Shown in pieces: positions 16,257 to 24,608 of a stretch of 64,000 bases of DNA; the first letter of the stretch is position 1, and each line of letters starts with the position of its first letter. The position numbers were made by a program, and so were the translations under genes. Source of the stretch: Acidimicrobiia bacterium (lineage in GTDB: Bacteria; Actinomycetota; Acidimicrobiia; Spongiisociales; UBA11373); NCBI GenBank assembly GCA_040878325.1, contig JBBDMM010000018.1, positions 19,083 to 83,082 of the forward strand, given 5' to 3'. The notes under the pieces are model-generated. The model was not told the origin of the DNA and did not search any database. It saw nothing but the letters and a program-made list of their open reading frames with translations.

Positions 16257-16398
16257 CCGCGTTCTGGGGGCGAACTCCATCGAATCTGCGCCGTAGCAAT
16301 CGGTCGATGCCGCCGGGGCGATCATCCCGGGAGGCTTCTCTATGCGCTCAGTCTGACATTCCGGCCCGCCGGCCCGTCACCAGGCCCCTGCCCGCGCC

Positions 16399-16404
16399 TA
16401 CTCT
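16399..16404 (+). promoter_or_regulatory. -10 box TACTCT before the PH-domain gene
   Basis: TACTCT, then TGGCAC (6 nt), then ATG 16411. The sequence TACTCTTGGC-N2-ATG is almost identical to that before the esterase gene at 23071. Confidence 0.45.
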
Positions 16405-16410
16405 TGGCAC

Positions 16411-17028
16411 ATGTCCTACCCCGAAAAGTTTCTGACCGAGGGCGAGTCCGTAGTCCGGGAGTTCCGCCCGCATTGGCGACTGCTCTTCATCCCATTCGCG
16501 TGGACGCTGCTGTTCGCCGCGCTGATCTTCCTCACCTGGCGTTACCCGCCCGACAACAGCACCTTCGACTGGGCCGTGACCGGAATCGTTCTCCTGGCAT
16601 TCCTGAAGTTGGGCCTCTACCCCTTCATTGCCTGGTGGTTCACCCACTACATAGTGACCAACGAGCGCATCATCCGGCGCAGCGGGATCCTCTCCCGCGC
16701 CGGCACGGAGATCCCGCTTGAGAACATCAACCACATGTCGTTCTCGCAGTCGATCCTCGAGCGGATTCTGCGCTCCGGCGACCTGCTGATCGAGTCGGCC
16801 GGCGAGAACGCCCAGTCGAACTTCAACGACATCCCCCAGCCTGAGGCGTTCCAGAGCCTCGTCTACCGCCTGCGCGAACTGCGGGCGAAGAGCCTGGGGA
16901 GGGACGGCATCGAGGAGACCGACACGGTGGCCCAGTTGGAGCGATTTGGCGCACTCCTCAAGGAGGGCCTGATCACCCAGGACGAGTACGACCGCCAGAA
17001 GGCAAAACTCCTCCGCGACCAGACCTAA
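16411..17028 (+). CDS. PH-domain membrane protein with C-terminal SHOCT motif
   Basis: 205 residues. Two membrane helices near residues 25-45 and 52-75 are followed by a bacterial PH (bPH2/YdbS-like) domain: THYIVTNERIIRRSGILSR, TEIPLENINHMSFSQSILERIL and GDLLIESAGE. The C-terminus LERFGALLKEGLITQDEYDRQKAKLL is a textbook SHOCT motif, a short helical oligomerisation tail common in actinobacterial membrane proteins. Function in the cell is unknown; YdbS-like proteins have been linked to envelope stress. The leaderless-type -10 box supports this ATG. It stands alone between the structured-RNA region and the ligase gene. Confidence 0.85.
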   Translation: MSYPEKFLTEGESVVREFRPHWRLLFIPFAWTLLFAALIFLTWRYPPDNSTFDWAVTGIVLLAFLKLGLYPFIAWWFTHYIVTNERIIRRSGILSRAGTEIPLENINHMSFSQSILERILRSGDLLIESAGENAQSNFNDIPQPEAFQSLVYRLRELRAKSLGRDGIEETDTVAQLERFGALLKEGLITQDEYDRQKAKLLRDQT

Positions 17029-17101
17029 CGAGAACGCCTCGGACCGGGTTTTGCCTTTCGCTCTTCGCCCGGTACATGCGTCGTCGGCTGAACCCGTCCG
17101 A

Positions 17102-17107
17102 TAGGTT
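17102..17107 (+). promoter_or_regulatory. -10 box TAGGTT before the AMP-ligase gene
   Basis: TAGGTT, six bases (TACGAA), then ATG 17114: the leaderless arrangement. No clear -35 box. Confidence 0.4.
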
Positions 17108-17113
17108 TACGAA

Positions 17114-18724
17114 ATGCACATGATGGATGATTTCCCGCTGCTTCTCTCGACCCTCTACGACCGGTCGGTGCGCATCCATCCCGACAGGAAGATCGTCTCG
17201 GTGGGCCACGACCTGGCCCGCACCCGCACCACATATTCCGAGACCGACGGGCGGGTGCGCCGGCTCGCCACCGCGTTGGCCGGGCTCGGGGTGGACCAGG
17301 GCGACGCGGTGGGCACCTTCGCCTGGAACAACCACCGCCACCACGAGCTCTACTGGGCCACCGCCAACACCGGGCGGGTTTGCCACACGCTGAACATCAG
17401 GCTCTTCGCCGACCAGTTGTCGTACATCGTCAACCACGCCGGCGACAAGGCGTTGTTCGTCGACATCGACCTGGTGCCCCTGGTGGAGCGGTTCGCCCCC
17501 GAACTCACCTCCGTGGAGCATTTCGTGGTCATGGGAGGCGAGGCACCCGACTCACCTCTCGGGTTTATCTCCTACGAGGACCTGATCGCCGATGCCGAAC
17601 CCTGGGGGCAGTGGCCGCTGCTCGACGAACGCTCGCCGATGATGCTCTGTTACACCTCGGGCACCACGGGCAACCCCAAGGGGGTGGCCTACACCCAGCG
17701 GTCCACCTACCTGCACACCATCTCGGGCCTGGCGATGCTCCACATCGGGCCGGAGGACACCATCCTCCCTGTGGTCCCGATGTTTCACGCCGCCGCTTGG
17801 GGCTATCCGTTCACGGCGGTGACGGCCGGGGCCGGGCTGGTGTATCCCGGGCCGGACTACAGCCCAAGCGGTCTCGTCGATCTGTTCGAATCCGAGAAGG
17901 TCACGTTTTCGCCAGGGGTGCCCACGGTTTGGCTGGGGGTACAGCAGTACCTGATGGACCATCCGGAGAAGCGGCTGGAGAGCATTCGCATGCTGCTGTC
18001 GGGCGGGTCAGCGGTGCCGCGGGCCCTGGTCGAGTGGTTCGAGCGGGAACGCGGAATCCGGGTACAGCAGGGCTGGGGGATGACGGAGACCAACCCGGTG
18101 GCGTCGGCGGCGATGCTGCTGCCTGAGCACAATGGCCTGTCGCTCGACGGCAAACTCGATCGTCTCGAGACCGCCGGCCTGCCCGCTCCTGGCCTGCAGA
18201 TCAAGATCGTCGACGAGGCGGGCGAGGAACTTCCCTGGGACGGGGTGGCGTTCGGCGAGCTGCTGATCCGGGGCCCGTGGATCGCCGCCGAGTACTACCG
18301 GGACCCCCGGTCGCCCAACTCCTTCGTCGACGGTTGGCTGCGCACCGGCGATGTCTGCAAGATCACCACGGAGGGTTACATCGTGATCACCGACCGGGCC
18401 AAGGATGTGATCAAGTCGGGTGGCGAGTGGATCTCCTCCCTCGACCTCGAGCGGGAGCTGATGGCTCACCCCGGAGTCGCCGAGGCGGCGGTGATCGGGG
18501 TCAAGCACATCAAGTGGCAGGAGCGCCCGCTCGCCCTGGTGGTCCGCCGCCCCGGCGCGGAGGTCACCGCCGAGGAGTTGCTGGCTCATCTCGAAGGCCG
18601 GGTCGCCAAGTGGTGGCTGCCCGATCGGATTGACTTCGCCGACGAGTTGCCGAAGACCGGTACCGGCAAGTTCGACAAGAAGGTGGTCCGGGAGCGCTAC
18701 TCCGACCTGCTCCTCGAAGGGTGA
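17114..18724 (+). CDS. Fatty-acyl-CoA ligase-like AMP-binding enzyme
   Basis: 536 residues, normal for the ANL superfamily. Motifs in order: phosphate loop [11 protein letters not shown] (about 180-190), [31 protein letters not shown] (about 320-328), DGWLRTGD (about 405) and [17 protein letters not shown]. The catalytic Lys is in [12 protein letters not shown] near 515. The TAERP-type order matches medium/long-chain fatty-acid CoA ligases (FadD-like): ATP activates the acid to acyl-AMP, then CoA forms the thioester. Chain specificity is unknown. Its stop overlaps the GTG start of the YbaK-like gene (GTGA), so the two are coupled. Alternative starts at ATG 17120 or 17123 are possible, but 17114 fits the -10 spacing. 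Confidence 0.88.
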   Translation: MHMMDDFPLLLSTLYDRSVRIHPDRKIVSVGHDLARTRTTYSETDGRVRRLATALAGLGVDQGDAVGTFAWNNHRHHELYWATANTGRVCHTLNIRLFADQLSYIVNHAGDKALFVDIDLVPLVERFAPELTSVEHFVVMGGEAPDSPLGFISYEDLIADAEPWGQWPLLDERSPMMLCYTSGTTGNPKGVAYTQRSTYLHTISGLAMLHIGPEDTILPVVPMFHAAAWGYPFTAVTAGAGLVYPGPDYSPSGLVDLFESEKVTFSPGVPTVWLGVQQYLMDHPEKRLESIRMLLSGGSAVPRALVEWFERERGIRVQQGWGMTETNPVASAAMLLPEHNGLSLDGKLDRLETAGLPAPGLQIKIVDEAGEELPWDGVAFGELLIRGPWIAAEYYRDPRSPNSFVDGWLRTGDVCKITTEGYIVITDRAKDVIKSGGEWISSLDLERELMAHPGVAEAAVIGVKHIKWQERPLALVVRRPGAEVTAEELLAHLEGRVAKWWLPDRIDFADELPKTGTGKFDKKVVRERYSDLLLEG

Positions 18725-19182
18725 CCGACACGCCGGCGACCCGGGCCGCCGCTGACTCAGGAGTCGCCCATGAGGTGGTCGAGTACGGCCGGGTCAATTC
18801 CGTGGAGGAGGCGGCCGAGAAGCGCGGCGTAGAGGTGCGCCGGGTGCTCAAGTCGATCGTCGTGCGGAGGGCCGAGGGTGACCACTTGATGGTCCTGGTG
18901 CCCGGCGATCGGGTGATCGACTGGGCGAAGCTGCGTAAGCTCGCCGGCGTCTCGCGGATGTCCCTGGCCGAGGCGGAGGAGGCATTCGAGGTGACCGGGT
19001 ATCGCCCGGGGACGATCACGCCGTTCGGATCGAAGACGGCCCTGCCGGTGATCGCCGACGCCACGATCGAAGGGCTTGCCTCGCTCGGAGGAGGAGCCCA
19101 TGGAGTAGCCATCCACCTCGACGCCGCCGACCTGATCCGACACTTCGCGGCGACGGTGGCGGATGTGACCAAGCCCGCCTGA
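18721..19182 (+). CDS. YbaK/ProX-type aminoacyl-tRNA deacylase
   Basis: 153 residues. The YbaK domain shows VEEAAEKRGVEVRRVLKSIVVRR with its conserved Lys, LMVLVPGDRVIDWAKLRK, the GYRPGTITPFG glycine motif and ATIEGLASLGGGAHGVAIHLDAADLI. Free-standing YbaK-family proteins edit mischarged tRNAs in trans (for example Cys or Ala on tRNA(Pro)). GTG start 18721 overlaps the ligase stop by 4 bp. The family also includes EbsC; substrate cannot be set from sequence. Confidence 0.88.
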   Translation: MTDTPATRAAADSGVAHEVVEYGRVNSVEEAAEKRGVEVRRVLKSIVVRRAEGDHLMVLVPGDRVIDWAKLRKLAGVSRMSLAEAEEAFEVTGYRPGTITPFGSKTALPVIADATIEGLASLGGGAHGVAIHLDAADLIRHFAATVADVTKPA

Positions 19183-19191
19183 CGGCGGGCG

Positions 19192-19205
19192 GCAATTGGT
19201 AATTG
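19192..19205. repeat. Heptamer pair GCAATTG-GTAATTG
   Basis: Two imperfect copies just after the YbaK stop; same unit as the array at 24509. Confidence 0.45.
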
Positions 19206-19249
19206 GCCTGGACGCGGGTCGCGGTGCTCTCCTACCTACCATCACCCCC

Positions 19250-19603
19250 ATGCGCGGTCTTCACTCGAAATGGTTCTTTGTCGCGGTGATCGCTACAGGG
19301 CTCGTCGGACTCTGGGGCCTGGCGGCGGCGATTGCCAAGAAGGCACCGGGACGCTGGTTCAAGGTGGCCACGTGGGTGGCGATCGGAGCGATGCTGGTCC
19401 AGGTGGGCCTCGGGTTCGCCCTCTACGGCCAGGGGATCCGGCCCGACGACGACTTCCACCTGTTCTACGGCTTCGTGATCCTCTTCACCTTCACCTTCGC
19501 CTACATCTACCGGTCCCAACTCGCCAAGCGCCCCGCTTTGGCGTACGGCCTGCTCCTCCTCTTCGTGATGGGTCTGGGTTTGCGGGCCTGGGCCAACGTC
19601 TAG
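19250..19603 (+). CDS. Small integral membrane protein
   Basis: 117 residues with three to four hydrophobic segments: HSKWFFVAVIATGLVGLWGLAA, WVAIGAMLVQVGLGFALYG, LFYGFVILFTFTFAYIY and ALAYGLLLLFVMGLGL. The start ATG 19250 is supported by TACCAT seven bases upstream, so it is probably leaderless; the open frame to 19196 is not used. The pattern of a His in DDFHLFYGF between helices recalls small actinobacterial membrane proteins of unknown function. No family recognised. Confidence 0.7.
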   Translation: MRGLHSKWFFVAVIATGLVGLWGLAAAIAKKAPGRWFKVATWVAIGAMLVQVGLGFALYGQGIRPDDDFHLFYGFVILFTFTFAYIYRSQLAKRPALAYGLLLLFVMGLGLRAWANV

Positions 19604-19604
19604 T

Positions 19605-19625
19605 AGTCGCCAGTCGCCAGTCACC
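19605..19625. repeat. Heptamer array AGTCGCC, 3 copies
   Basis: AGTCGCC twice then AGTCACC, starting 1 base after the membrane-protein stop at 19603. Confidence 0.75.
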
Positions 19626-19631
19626 AGGAAG

Positions 19632-19667
19632 AGCCGCTCCGGCTACGGCTCCCGCTCCGGCCAGACC
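19632..19667. repeat. GCTCC-rich element ending CCAGACCGG, copy 1
   Basis: GCCGCTCCGGCTACGGCTCC and CGCTCCGGCCAGACCGGGTGC. A close relative at 62355-62395 has the same NGCTCC hexamer run and the same CCAGACCGG end. Confidence 0.5.
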
Positions 19668-19703
19668 GGGTGCAAAATCCCGAACGTGGTTGGTCGGGTC
19701 TTA

Positions 19704-19738
19704 CTAATTGCCAATTGCGGGCCGAGCGGAGCGAGGCC
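19704..19738 (-). repeat. Composite repeat, copy (reverse orientation)
   Basis: Read on the minus strand: GGCCTCGCTCCGCTCGGCCC then GCAATTG and GCAATTA. Located 50 bp before the inhA/fabI start. Confidence 0.65.
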
Positions 19739-19787
19739 ACCCGCCCGCTCCGATACCATGCCCTGACACACCGGAGGGGGAGATTCC

Positions 19788-20576
19788 GTGCTCTTGGACG
19801 GCAAGCGGCTGCTGATCACCGGGGTGCTCACTGACGACTCGATTGCGTGGCACTCGGCCCGGATCGCCCAGGAGCAGGGCGCCTCGATCGTCCTCACCGG
19901 CTTCGGGCGGGGGATGAGCCTCACGGAGCGGTCGGCCAAGCGCCTCCCCGACCCGCCCGACGTGATCGAACTCGACATCAACGACCCGGCCCACATGGAG
20001 GCCCTGGTCGCCGACCTCGACAAGCGGTGGGGGTCCGTCGACGGCGCGCTCCATGCCATCGCCTTTGCCCCGGAGGATGCCCTCGGGGGCCGCTTCCTCA
20101 CGACCCCGGCGGAGAGTGCTTCGACCGCGTTTCTAACTTCGGCGTTCTCGTACAAGACCCTCGCCGTCGGACTGCTGCCGCTCATGCAGAAGGCCGGGGG
20201 CGGCGCGCTGGTCACCCTCGACTTCGACAACACCCAGGCGTGGCCCGCCTATGACTGGATGGGGGTCGCCAAGGCGGCGCTGGTGGCGGTGACCCGGTAC
20301 CTCGCTCGCGACCTGGGCCAGCACGGCATTCGGGTGAATGCGGTATCGGCCGGCCCGTTGGGGACCGTGGCCGCCAAGTCGATCCCCGGGTTCGCCAAGT
20401 TCCAAGAAGTCTGGGCCGAACGGGCGCCCCTCACCTGGGATGTCGGCGACCCGGAGCCGGTTGCCCGGATGATCGGTGTCCTGCTCAGTGACTGGGCGCC
20501 GATGACGACCGGCGAGGTAGTGCACGTCGACGGCGGGTTTCACGCCATCGCTGCCGGCGGAACCGGCGAGTCCTAG
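19788..20576 (+). CDS. fabI: NADH-dependent enoyl-ACP reductase (InhA/FabI type)
   Basis: 262 residues. N-terminal ITGVLTDDSIAWHSARIAQEQGA is the FabI/InhA variant of the SDR nucleotide loop. HAIAFAPEDALGG and ALVTLDFDNTQAWPAYDWMGVAKAAL (key residues: Tyr of YDWMGVAK and Lys seven positions on) form the active site. GIRVNAVSAGPLGTVAAKSIPGF and GEVVHVDGGFHAI complete it. The wording is closer to mycobacterial InhA than to E. coli FabI, as expected in actinobacteria. It performs the last reduction of each fatty-acid elongation cycle. The start is GTG 19788, preceded by a strong GGAGGGGGAG. It overlaps the end of the convergent histidine kinase by 4 bp. Confidence 0.93.
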   Translation: MLLDGKRLLITGVLTDDSIAWHSARIAQEQGASIVLTGFGRGMSLTERSAKRLPDPPDVIELDINDPAHMEALVADLDKRWGSVDGALHAIAFAPEDALGGRFLTTPAESASTAFLTSAFSYKTLAVGLLPLMQKAGGGALVTLDFDNTQAWPAYDWMGVAKAALVAVTRYLARDLGQHGIRVNAVSAGPLGTVAAKSIPGFAKFQEVWAERAPLTWDVGDPEPVARMIGVLLSDWAPMTTGEVVHVDGGFHAIAAGGTGES

Positions 20577-21643
20577 GAGTCGGCTTCCGCGGGAAGCTCG
20601 AGGACGAACGTTGCCCCTCCACCAGGAGTGGCGTGGTGGCTCAACTTGGCGCCGACGGCGGAGGCCAAGCCCCCGGCGATCCGTAAGCCGAGGCCGAGCC
20701 CCGTTTCGGATTGGTGGTCCCCGGAGAACGGATCGAGGGCAACGATCGGCGGCAGTCCCGGGCCGTGGTCGGTGACCTCGACGAGAGCGCCCGACCCTGA
20801 CGCCTCGATGACCACTGCCGGTCGGTCTCCGTGGCGGACGGCGTTGTCGACCAGGTTGGTGACGATGCGGCGGAGATGGTCCTCGTCGGTGTCGACCTTG
20901 GGGATGTGTCCTACGGCGCGAACGTCGACTCCGGCCGCCCCCGGCACGTCGGCAACGGCTTGCTCCACGACCTCCACCACGTCGGTGAGTTGCGGGCGGA
21001 TCGGCAGGCGACCCCCATTGATCTTGGTGGCGACGAGCAGGTCCTCGACCAGATGGCGGAGGCGGGAAGCGCCCTCGCGCACCGAGATCTGTAGCGAGTC
21101 GGCCTTGGGGTCTGCCGGGTCGAGGCGTTCGAGGGTTTGCAGTGCTCCGACGATCGTGGTCAGGGGGGCCCGCAGCTCGTGGCTCACGTGGGCGACGAAC
21201 TCGTCCTTGAGAGCGGCGGATCGGATTGCCTTCTGGGTGGCTGCAGCCAGCGCGGCCATGTCGATGCCAAGCGCGGCGATCTCGGCCAGGGTTTCGTGAT
21301 CAGAGGCCGGATCCGCGCCGACCACCACCAGGCTGGCGGGCGAGGGGAGCGCTTCGGCGGGCAGGGGCACGATCACGGTGTTCGAAGGATCGCTCTGGAT
21401 CGCGGCCGAGGCGCTGGGGGAGAGCGGGGCCAGGTCGTGGCCGTCACGGTGCACTGCGACTACTGCGCCGCCGGCGACGATCGCCACGCTGGAAGCGCCG
21501 GTTACCGCCGCGATCGCCCCGGCGATGGCTCGCGCCGCCTCGACCGGATTGGTATGACCGCGGCTCTCAGCAGCAACCACGGATGTGGCCCGGTGACCAT
21601 TGAACCCCAAGGGTCGTCGATACACTTCGGCAGGCACGCTCAC
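20573..21643 (-). CDS. Soluble sensor histidine kinase
   Basis: About 356 residues. Residues 1-125 form a GAF-like or degenerate sensory region with no membrane helix (VEAARAIAGAIAAVTGASSVAIVAGG). The kinase core has the H box FVAHVSHELRAPLTTIVGAL, N box LRRIVTNLVDNAVRHG, G1 VEVTDHGPGLP, F box LDPFSGDHQSETGLGLGL and G2 region. It autophosphorylates the His of SHELR; the partner regulator is not in the window, so it is an orphan here. The start is inferred as GTG 21643, with GGAG eight bases upstream; further GTGs at 21637 and 21625 are possible. It is divergent from ddl with only 16 bp between starts, so their promoters must overlap the genes. Confidence 0.85.
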   Translation of the reverse strand: MSVPAEVYRRPLGFNGHRATSVVAAESRGHTNPVEAARAIAGAIAAVTGASSVAIVAGGAVVAVHRDGHDLAPLSPSASAAIQSDPSNTVIVPLPAEALPSPASLVVVGADPASDHETLAEIAALGIDMAALAAATQKAIRSAALKDEFVAHVSHELRAPLTTIVGALQTLERLDPADPKADSLQISVREGASRLRHLVEDLLVATKINGGRLPIRPQLTDVVEVVEQAVADVPGAAGVDVRAVGHIPKVDTDEDHLRRIVTNLVDNAVRHGDRPAVVIEASGSGALVEVTDHGPGLPPIVALDPFSGDHQSETGLGLGLRIAGGLASAVGAKLSHHATPGGGATFVLELPAEADS

Positions 21644-21659
21644 GGCAGGATCTCCAAAT

Positions 21660-22670
21660 ATGGCTCGAGTAGCCCTCTTCTTCGGCGGACGTTCCGAGGA
21701 ACATGAGGTTTCGTGCGTTTCGGCAGTTTCGACCCTCCAGGCGCTGGAGAGCCGCGGCCATGCCGTTACTGCCGTGGGAATCGACCGCGACGGCATCTGG
21801 CACCTCGCCGACCCGGCGACCCGGCCGTTGAGCGCCGAGGGGCCGCACGCATCCCTCGAGGTCCCTGGTGGCCGCCTCTTGGCCGATGGGCTTGCCATCG
21901 AGATCGATGTTGCCTTTCCCGTGCTGCACGGCCCTTTCGGAGAGGACGGGACGATCCAGGGGTTGTTCGAGATGGCGTCGCTGCCCTATGTCGGGTCAGG
22001 TGTGCTGGGATCGGCCGTGGCCATGGACAAGGATGTGGCGAACCGACTCTGCCGGGATGCCGGGCTGGCGATTGCCGACTACGTCGTCGTGCGCAGGTCC
22101 GCCTACCTCGATGATCCCTCAGCGGTGGTGGGTGGCGTCGCCGACGACCTCGGCTTCCCGGTCTTCGTCAAGCCCGCCAACCTGGGTTCATCGGTGGGGA
22201 TCTCACGCGCCGACGATCACGGGAGCCTCAAGGACGCCATCGACGACGCCCTCCGTCACGGGAGCAAGGTGCTTGTCGAGAAGGAGGTCAACGGACGCGA
22301 GATCGAGGTGGCGGTGCTCGAGGGGCCTCGCGCTTCGGTACCGGGGGAGATCGTCGTCAAGGACGGCTGGTACACGTACGACGCCAAGTATCGGGACGAC
22401 GCCACCGAATTGGTCGTCCCGGCCAACCTGCACGAGTCCGAGGCGGCAATAGTCCGGGCCATGGCATGCAAGGTGTTCGAAGTGCTCGAATGCCGCGGCC
22501 TCGCCCGGGTCGATTTCTTCTACGAGGCCGACGGACGCGGGTTCCTGGTGAACGAGCTGAACACCATGCCCGGATTCACCCCCAAGTCGATGTTCCCGAT
22601 GATGTGGGCCGCGACGGGGATGTCGTACGCCGAACTATGCGACGAACTGGTAAGCCTGGCGCTTTCTTAG
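21660..22670 (+). CDS. ddl: D-alanine--D-alanine ligase
   Basis: 336 residues. ATP-grasp features: VALFFGGRSEEHEVSCVSA at the N-terminus, VLHGPFGEDGTIQGLFEMA, YVGSGVLGSAVAMDKD, FVKPANLGSSVGISRA and VEKEVNGREIEVAVL. Metal-binding end: ARVDFFYEADGRGFLVNELNTMPGFTPKSMFPMMW. It joins two D-alanines for peptidoglycan precursor synthesis in the cytoplasm. Start ATG 21660 has AGGA nine bases upstream. The open frame reaches 21600 but that would overlap the divergent kinase. Single gene between the kinase and the minus-strand Lrp-like gene. Confidence 0.95.
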   Translation: MARVALFFGGRSEEHEVSCVSAVSTLQALESRGHAVTAVGIDRDGIWHLADPATRPLSAEGPHASLEVPGGRLLADGLAIEIDVAFPVLHGPFGEDGTIQGLFEMASLPYVGSGVLGSAVAMDKDVANRLCRDAGLAIADYVVVRRSAYLDDPSAVVGGVADDLGFPVFVKPANLGSSVGISRADDHGSLKDAIDDALRHGSKVLVEKEVNGREIEVAVLEGPRASVPGEIVVKDGWYTYDAKYRDDATELVVPANLHESEAAIVRAMACKVFEVLECRGLARVDFFYEADGRGFLVNELNTMPGFTPKSMFPMMWAATGMSYAELCDELVSLALS

Positions 22671-22752
22671 GTCGCAGGTGGCAGAACGCGCCCAAACGAG
22701 GCGCCTGGACGCGTCGGGCTATGGGCCATGGACCGCGAGCGCAGCGAGGCTC

Positions 22753-22986
22753 TTAGAGCTTGACGACCGGGCAGGTCAGGGTGCGGGTGATCCCCTCGAC
22801 GGACTGGATCTTGGCCACGACCAACTTGCCGAGTGAATCGACGTCGTCCGCGGATACATGGACGATGGCGTCGTAGGGCCCGGTGACGGCTTCGGATGCT
22901 TTCACACCGTCGATCTTCCCGACTTCCATTGCCACCTGGGCCGCTTTTCCGACCTCGGTCTGGATCAGCACGTAGGCCTCGACCAT
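22753..22986 (-). CDS. Stand-alone Lrp/AsnC ligand-binding (RAM) domain protein
   Basis: 77 residues: MVEAYVLIQTEVGKAAQVAMEVGKIDGV, then AVTGPYDAIVHVSADDVDSLGKLVV and a closing strand TRTLTCPVVKL. This is the RAM/Lrp effector domain without the helix-turn-helix, a common small protein in actinobacteria. It probably oligomerises and binds an amino acid, with unknown output. Start ATG 22986 has AAGGAG six bases upstream, better than the longer frame to 23040. A GAGCGCAGCGAGG motif sits at 22736-22748, just beyond the stop. Confidence 0.85.
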   Translation of the reverse strand: MVEAYVLIQTEVGKAAQVAMEVGKIDGVKASEAVTGPYDAIVHVSADDVDSLGKLVVAKIQSVEGITRTLTCPVVKL

Positions 22987-23058
22987 GTCACTCCTTAGGG
23001 GTCGTCGTCCTCCGCGGACTATACCCGCGCCGGTGTTCAAGGGTTGGGGCGGGTGCCG

Positions 23059-23064
23059 TACTCT
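23059..23064 (+). promoter_or_regulatory. -10 box TACTCT before the esterase gene
   Basis: TACTCT, TGGCGG (6 nt), ATG 23071. Nearly the same string as before the PH-domain gene (16399). Confidence 0.45.
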
Positions 23065-23070
23065 TGGCGG

Positions 23071-24231
23071 ATGTCTTTCGTTTTCCTGGCGCTGTCGCTC
23101 ACCGCGCTCGTTCTCGGAGTCACCTCCACGATGGGCCGGGGGATGCGGGGGCCGTGGTGGGGGCCGGCAATGGCGGCGGCGGAACTGGCCCCCTGGTTCC
23201 TCGGCGGGATCGGCTTGGTCGCCTCAGTGTTCATTGCCGCCGAGTGGACGGCGGGTTGGGCCGGGATGATCGGCTTGCTGCTCATGGGGTTGGGCGCGTC
23301 CGGGTTCCTCCTAGCTCTATTCCGCAGCCTGCGGGGACGGGCGGCGATCGTCGCCGGGGTCGAGCAGGTGCTCGGCGAGAACGTGGTCGTACCGCGTATC
23401 CGGCTTCGCACGCTGCTGCGCCCGTTCCCGCCGCTTGCGAGCGGTCTCCGGCTGGAAACCCATTCGTACGGACCCCACGAGCGGCATTTGGTGGATCGGG
23501 TGACCTCGGTGGGTTTCACTGGCCCCGCCCCGGTGCTGATCCACCTCCACGGCGGCGGATGGTGGCGGGGCGAGAAGGGGCAGCAGGCACGGCCGCTGCT
23601 CAGACATATGGCCCGGTCGGGGTGGGTGGTGCTTGCCGCCACCTACCGCCTCAGCCCTGAGGCCACCTTCCCGGACCACCTCCACGACGTCGAGCGCCTT
23701 ATCGCATGGGCCAGAGGGAATGCCGACGAACTGGGGATCGATCCCGGTTTCGTCGCCGTCACCGGCGGATCGGCTGGGGGACACCTGGCGGCGCTGGCGG
23801 GCCTCGGCAACGGAGCGGCCCGCGTGCAATTGGCTGTGCCTTTCTACGGCGTTCACGACATGCTCGCCTCCGATGGCGTGTCGGCGAAGTGGCCGTACTT
23901 GGTGACTCAGATCATGAAATCGGATCCAGTGACCCATCGGGAGGCGTGGCTGACGGCATCGCCGATCCATCGGGCCACGGCAGACCGGCCTCCGTTCCTG
24001 GTGGTGCATGGCGGTGACGACTCTCTCGTCAACGCCGAGGAGTCGAGGCTGCTGGCGCAGAGGCTGCGGGGAGCGGGCGGGCCTCCGGCGGGATACATCG
24101 AAGTGCCCTGGGCTCATCACGGCTTCGACTTCTTTTCGTCGATCCGAGCACAGCGCCTCGCCGTTGCCGTGGGGGCGGTACTGAACCGGCTGTACGAGCG
24201 GCAGAAGCAGCGGCTGGTGGAAGAGCCATGA
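23071..24231 (+). CDS. Alpha/beta hydrolase (esterase/lipase, HSL-like) with membrane anchor
   Basis: 386 residues. Residues 1-90 contain two to three membrane helices. The hydrolase domain has the oxyanion motif LIHLHGGGWWRGE, TYRLSPEATFPDHLHDVERLIAWA, the nucleophile elbow VTGGSAGGHLAAL, the acid in VVHGGDDSLVNAEESRLLA and the catalytic His in PWAHHGFDFF. HGGGW and GGSAGG place it with the hormone-sensitive-lipase/BD-FAE-type esterases. Substrate is likely a lipid or acyl ester at the membrane, by inference. The ATG at 23071 is chosen over 23044 because of the -10 box at a 6-nt distance. It stands alone. Confidence 0.85.
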   Translation: MSFVFLALSLTALVLGVTSTMGRGMRGPWWGPAMAAAELAPWFLGGIGLVASVFIAAEWTAGWAGMIGLLLMGLGASGFLLALFRSLRGRAAIVAGVEQVLGENVVVPRIRLRTLLRPFPPLASGLRLETHSYGPHERHLVDRVTSVGFTGPAPVLIHLHGGGWWRGEKGQQARPLLRHMARSGWVVLAATYRLSPEATFPDHLHDVERLIAWARGNADELGIDPGFVAVTGGSAGGHLAALAGLGNGAARVQLAVPFYGVHDMLASDGVSAKWPYLVTQIMKSDPVTHREAWLTASPIHRATADRPPFLVVHGGDDSLVNAEESRLLAQRLRGAGGPPAGYIEVPWAHHGFDFFSSIRAQRLAVAVGAVLNRLYERQKQRLVEEP

Positions 24232-24253
24232 GGGGGTTCGAACGGCGGTCGGA

Positions 24254-24466
24254 TCAGTAGCCGTCGGACCCCATTCGCACCCGGCTGGCGAAAGGCTTGG
24301 CGCCGCTGGAGTCGACCTCGAAGACGATCCGTTGACCCTGCCTGAGCACCCGGAAGACGCTGTCCTTCAAACTGCCCGGCTGAAGGAACACTTCGGACTG
24401 ATCGGAGTCGAGCACGACCACGCCGAACCCGGTCTTCGGGTCATACACCTTGACGACACCCTGCAT
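24254..24466 (-). CDS. Cold-shock-domain-like protein
   Basis: 70 residues starting MQGVVKVYDPKTGFGVVVL, the RNP-1-like pattern of CspA (K-x-Y-x-x-K-x-G-F-G), then DQSEVFLQPGSLKDS and LRQGQRIVFEVDSSGAKPFASRVR. The second RNP motif is degenerate (VFLQ for VFVH), so nucleic-acid affinity may differ. Only this 70-residue part of a longer open frame is credible. It is divergent from rpmB with a composite repeat in between. Confidence 0.78.
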   Translation of the reverse strand: MQGVVKVYDPKTGFGVVVLDSDQSEVFLQPGSLKDSVFRVLRQGQRIVFEVDSSGAKPFASRVRMGSDGY

Positions 24467-24489
24467 AGAGCGGGGAGTATAGAAGAGGG

Positions 24490-24529
24490 CCTCGCTGCGC
24501 TCGGCCCCGCAATTGGCAATTGGCAATTG
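24490..24529 (+). repeat. Composite repeat: head plus three GCAATTG heptamers
   Basis: GCCTCGCTGCGCTCGGCCCC then GCAATTG three times (24509-24529). The clearest example of the head-plus-array element; it lies in the divergent region between the cold-shock gene and rpmB. Confidence 0.75.
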
Positions 24530-24587
24530 GCAGGAGTAGTGGAACGCGAGCGGAGGGTCTGGACCCTGTTCCCCCGTGTTACTGTTC

Positions 24588-24604
24588 ACCTCCGCTTCGG
24601 AGGT
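24588..24604 (+). promoter_or_regulatory. Hairpin hiding the rpmB ribosome-binding site
   Basis: ACCTCCG (24588-24594), loop CTT, CGGAGGT (24598-24604). The right arm is the rpmB Shine-Dalgarno GGAGG (24599-24603), five bases before the TTG start. Folding would block translation, so L28 output could be set by RNA structure, a protein or temperature. Confidence 0.5.
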
Positions 24605-24608
24605 TCCC

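Noticed and set aside
14788..16299. 503-codon minus-strand frame across the two structured units
   Set aside because: It runs from the repeats into MFS out of frame; the shared peptide bits follow from nucleotide repeats. Kept only as a rival reading.
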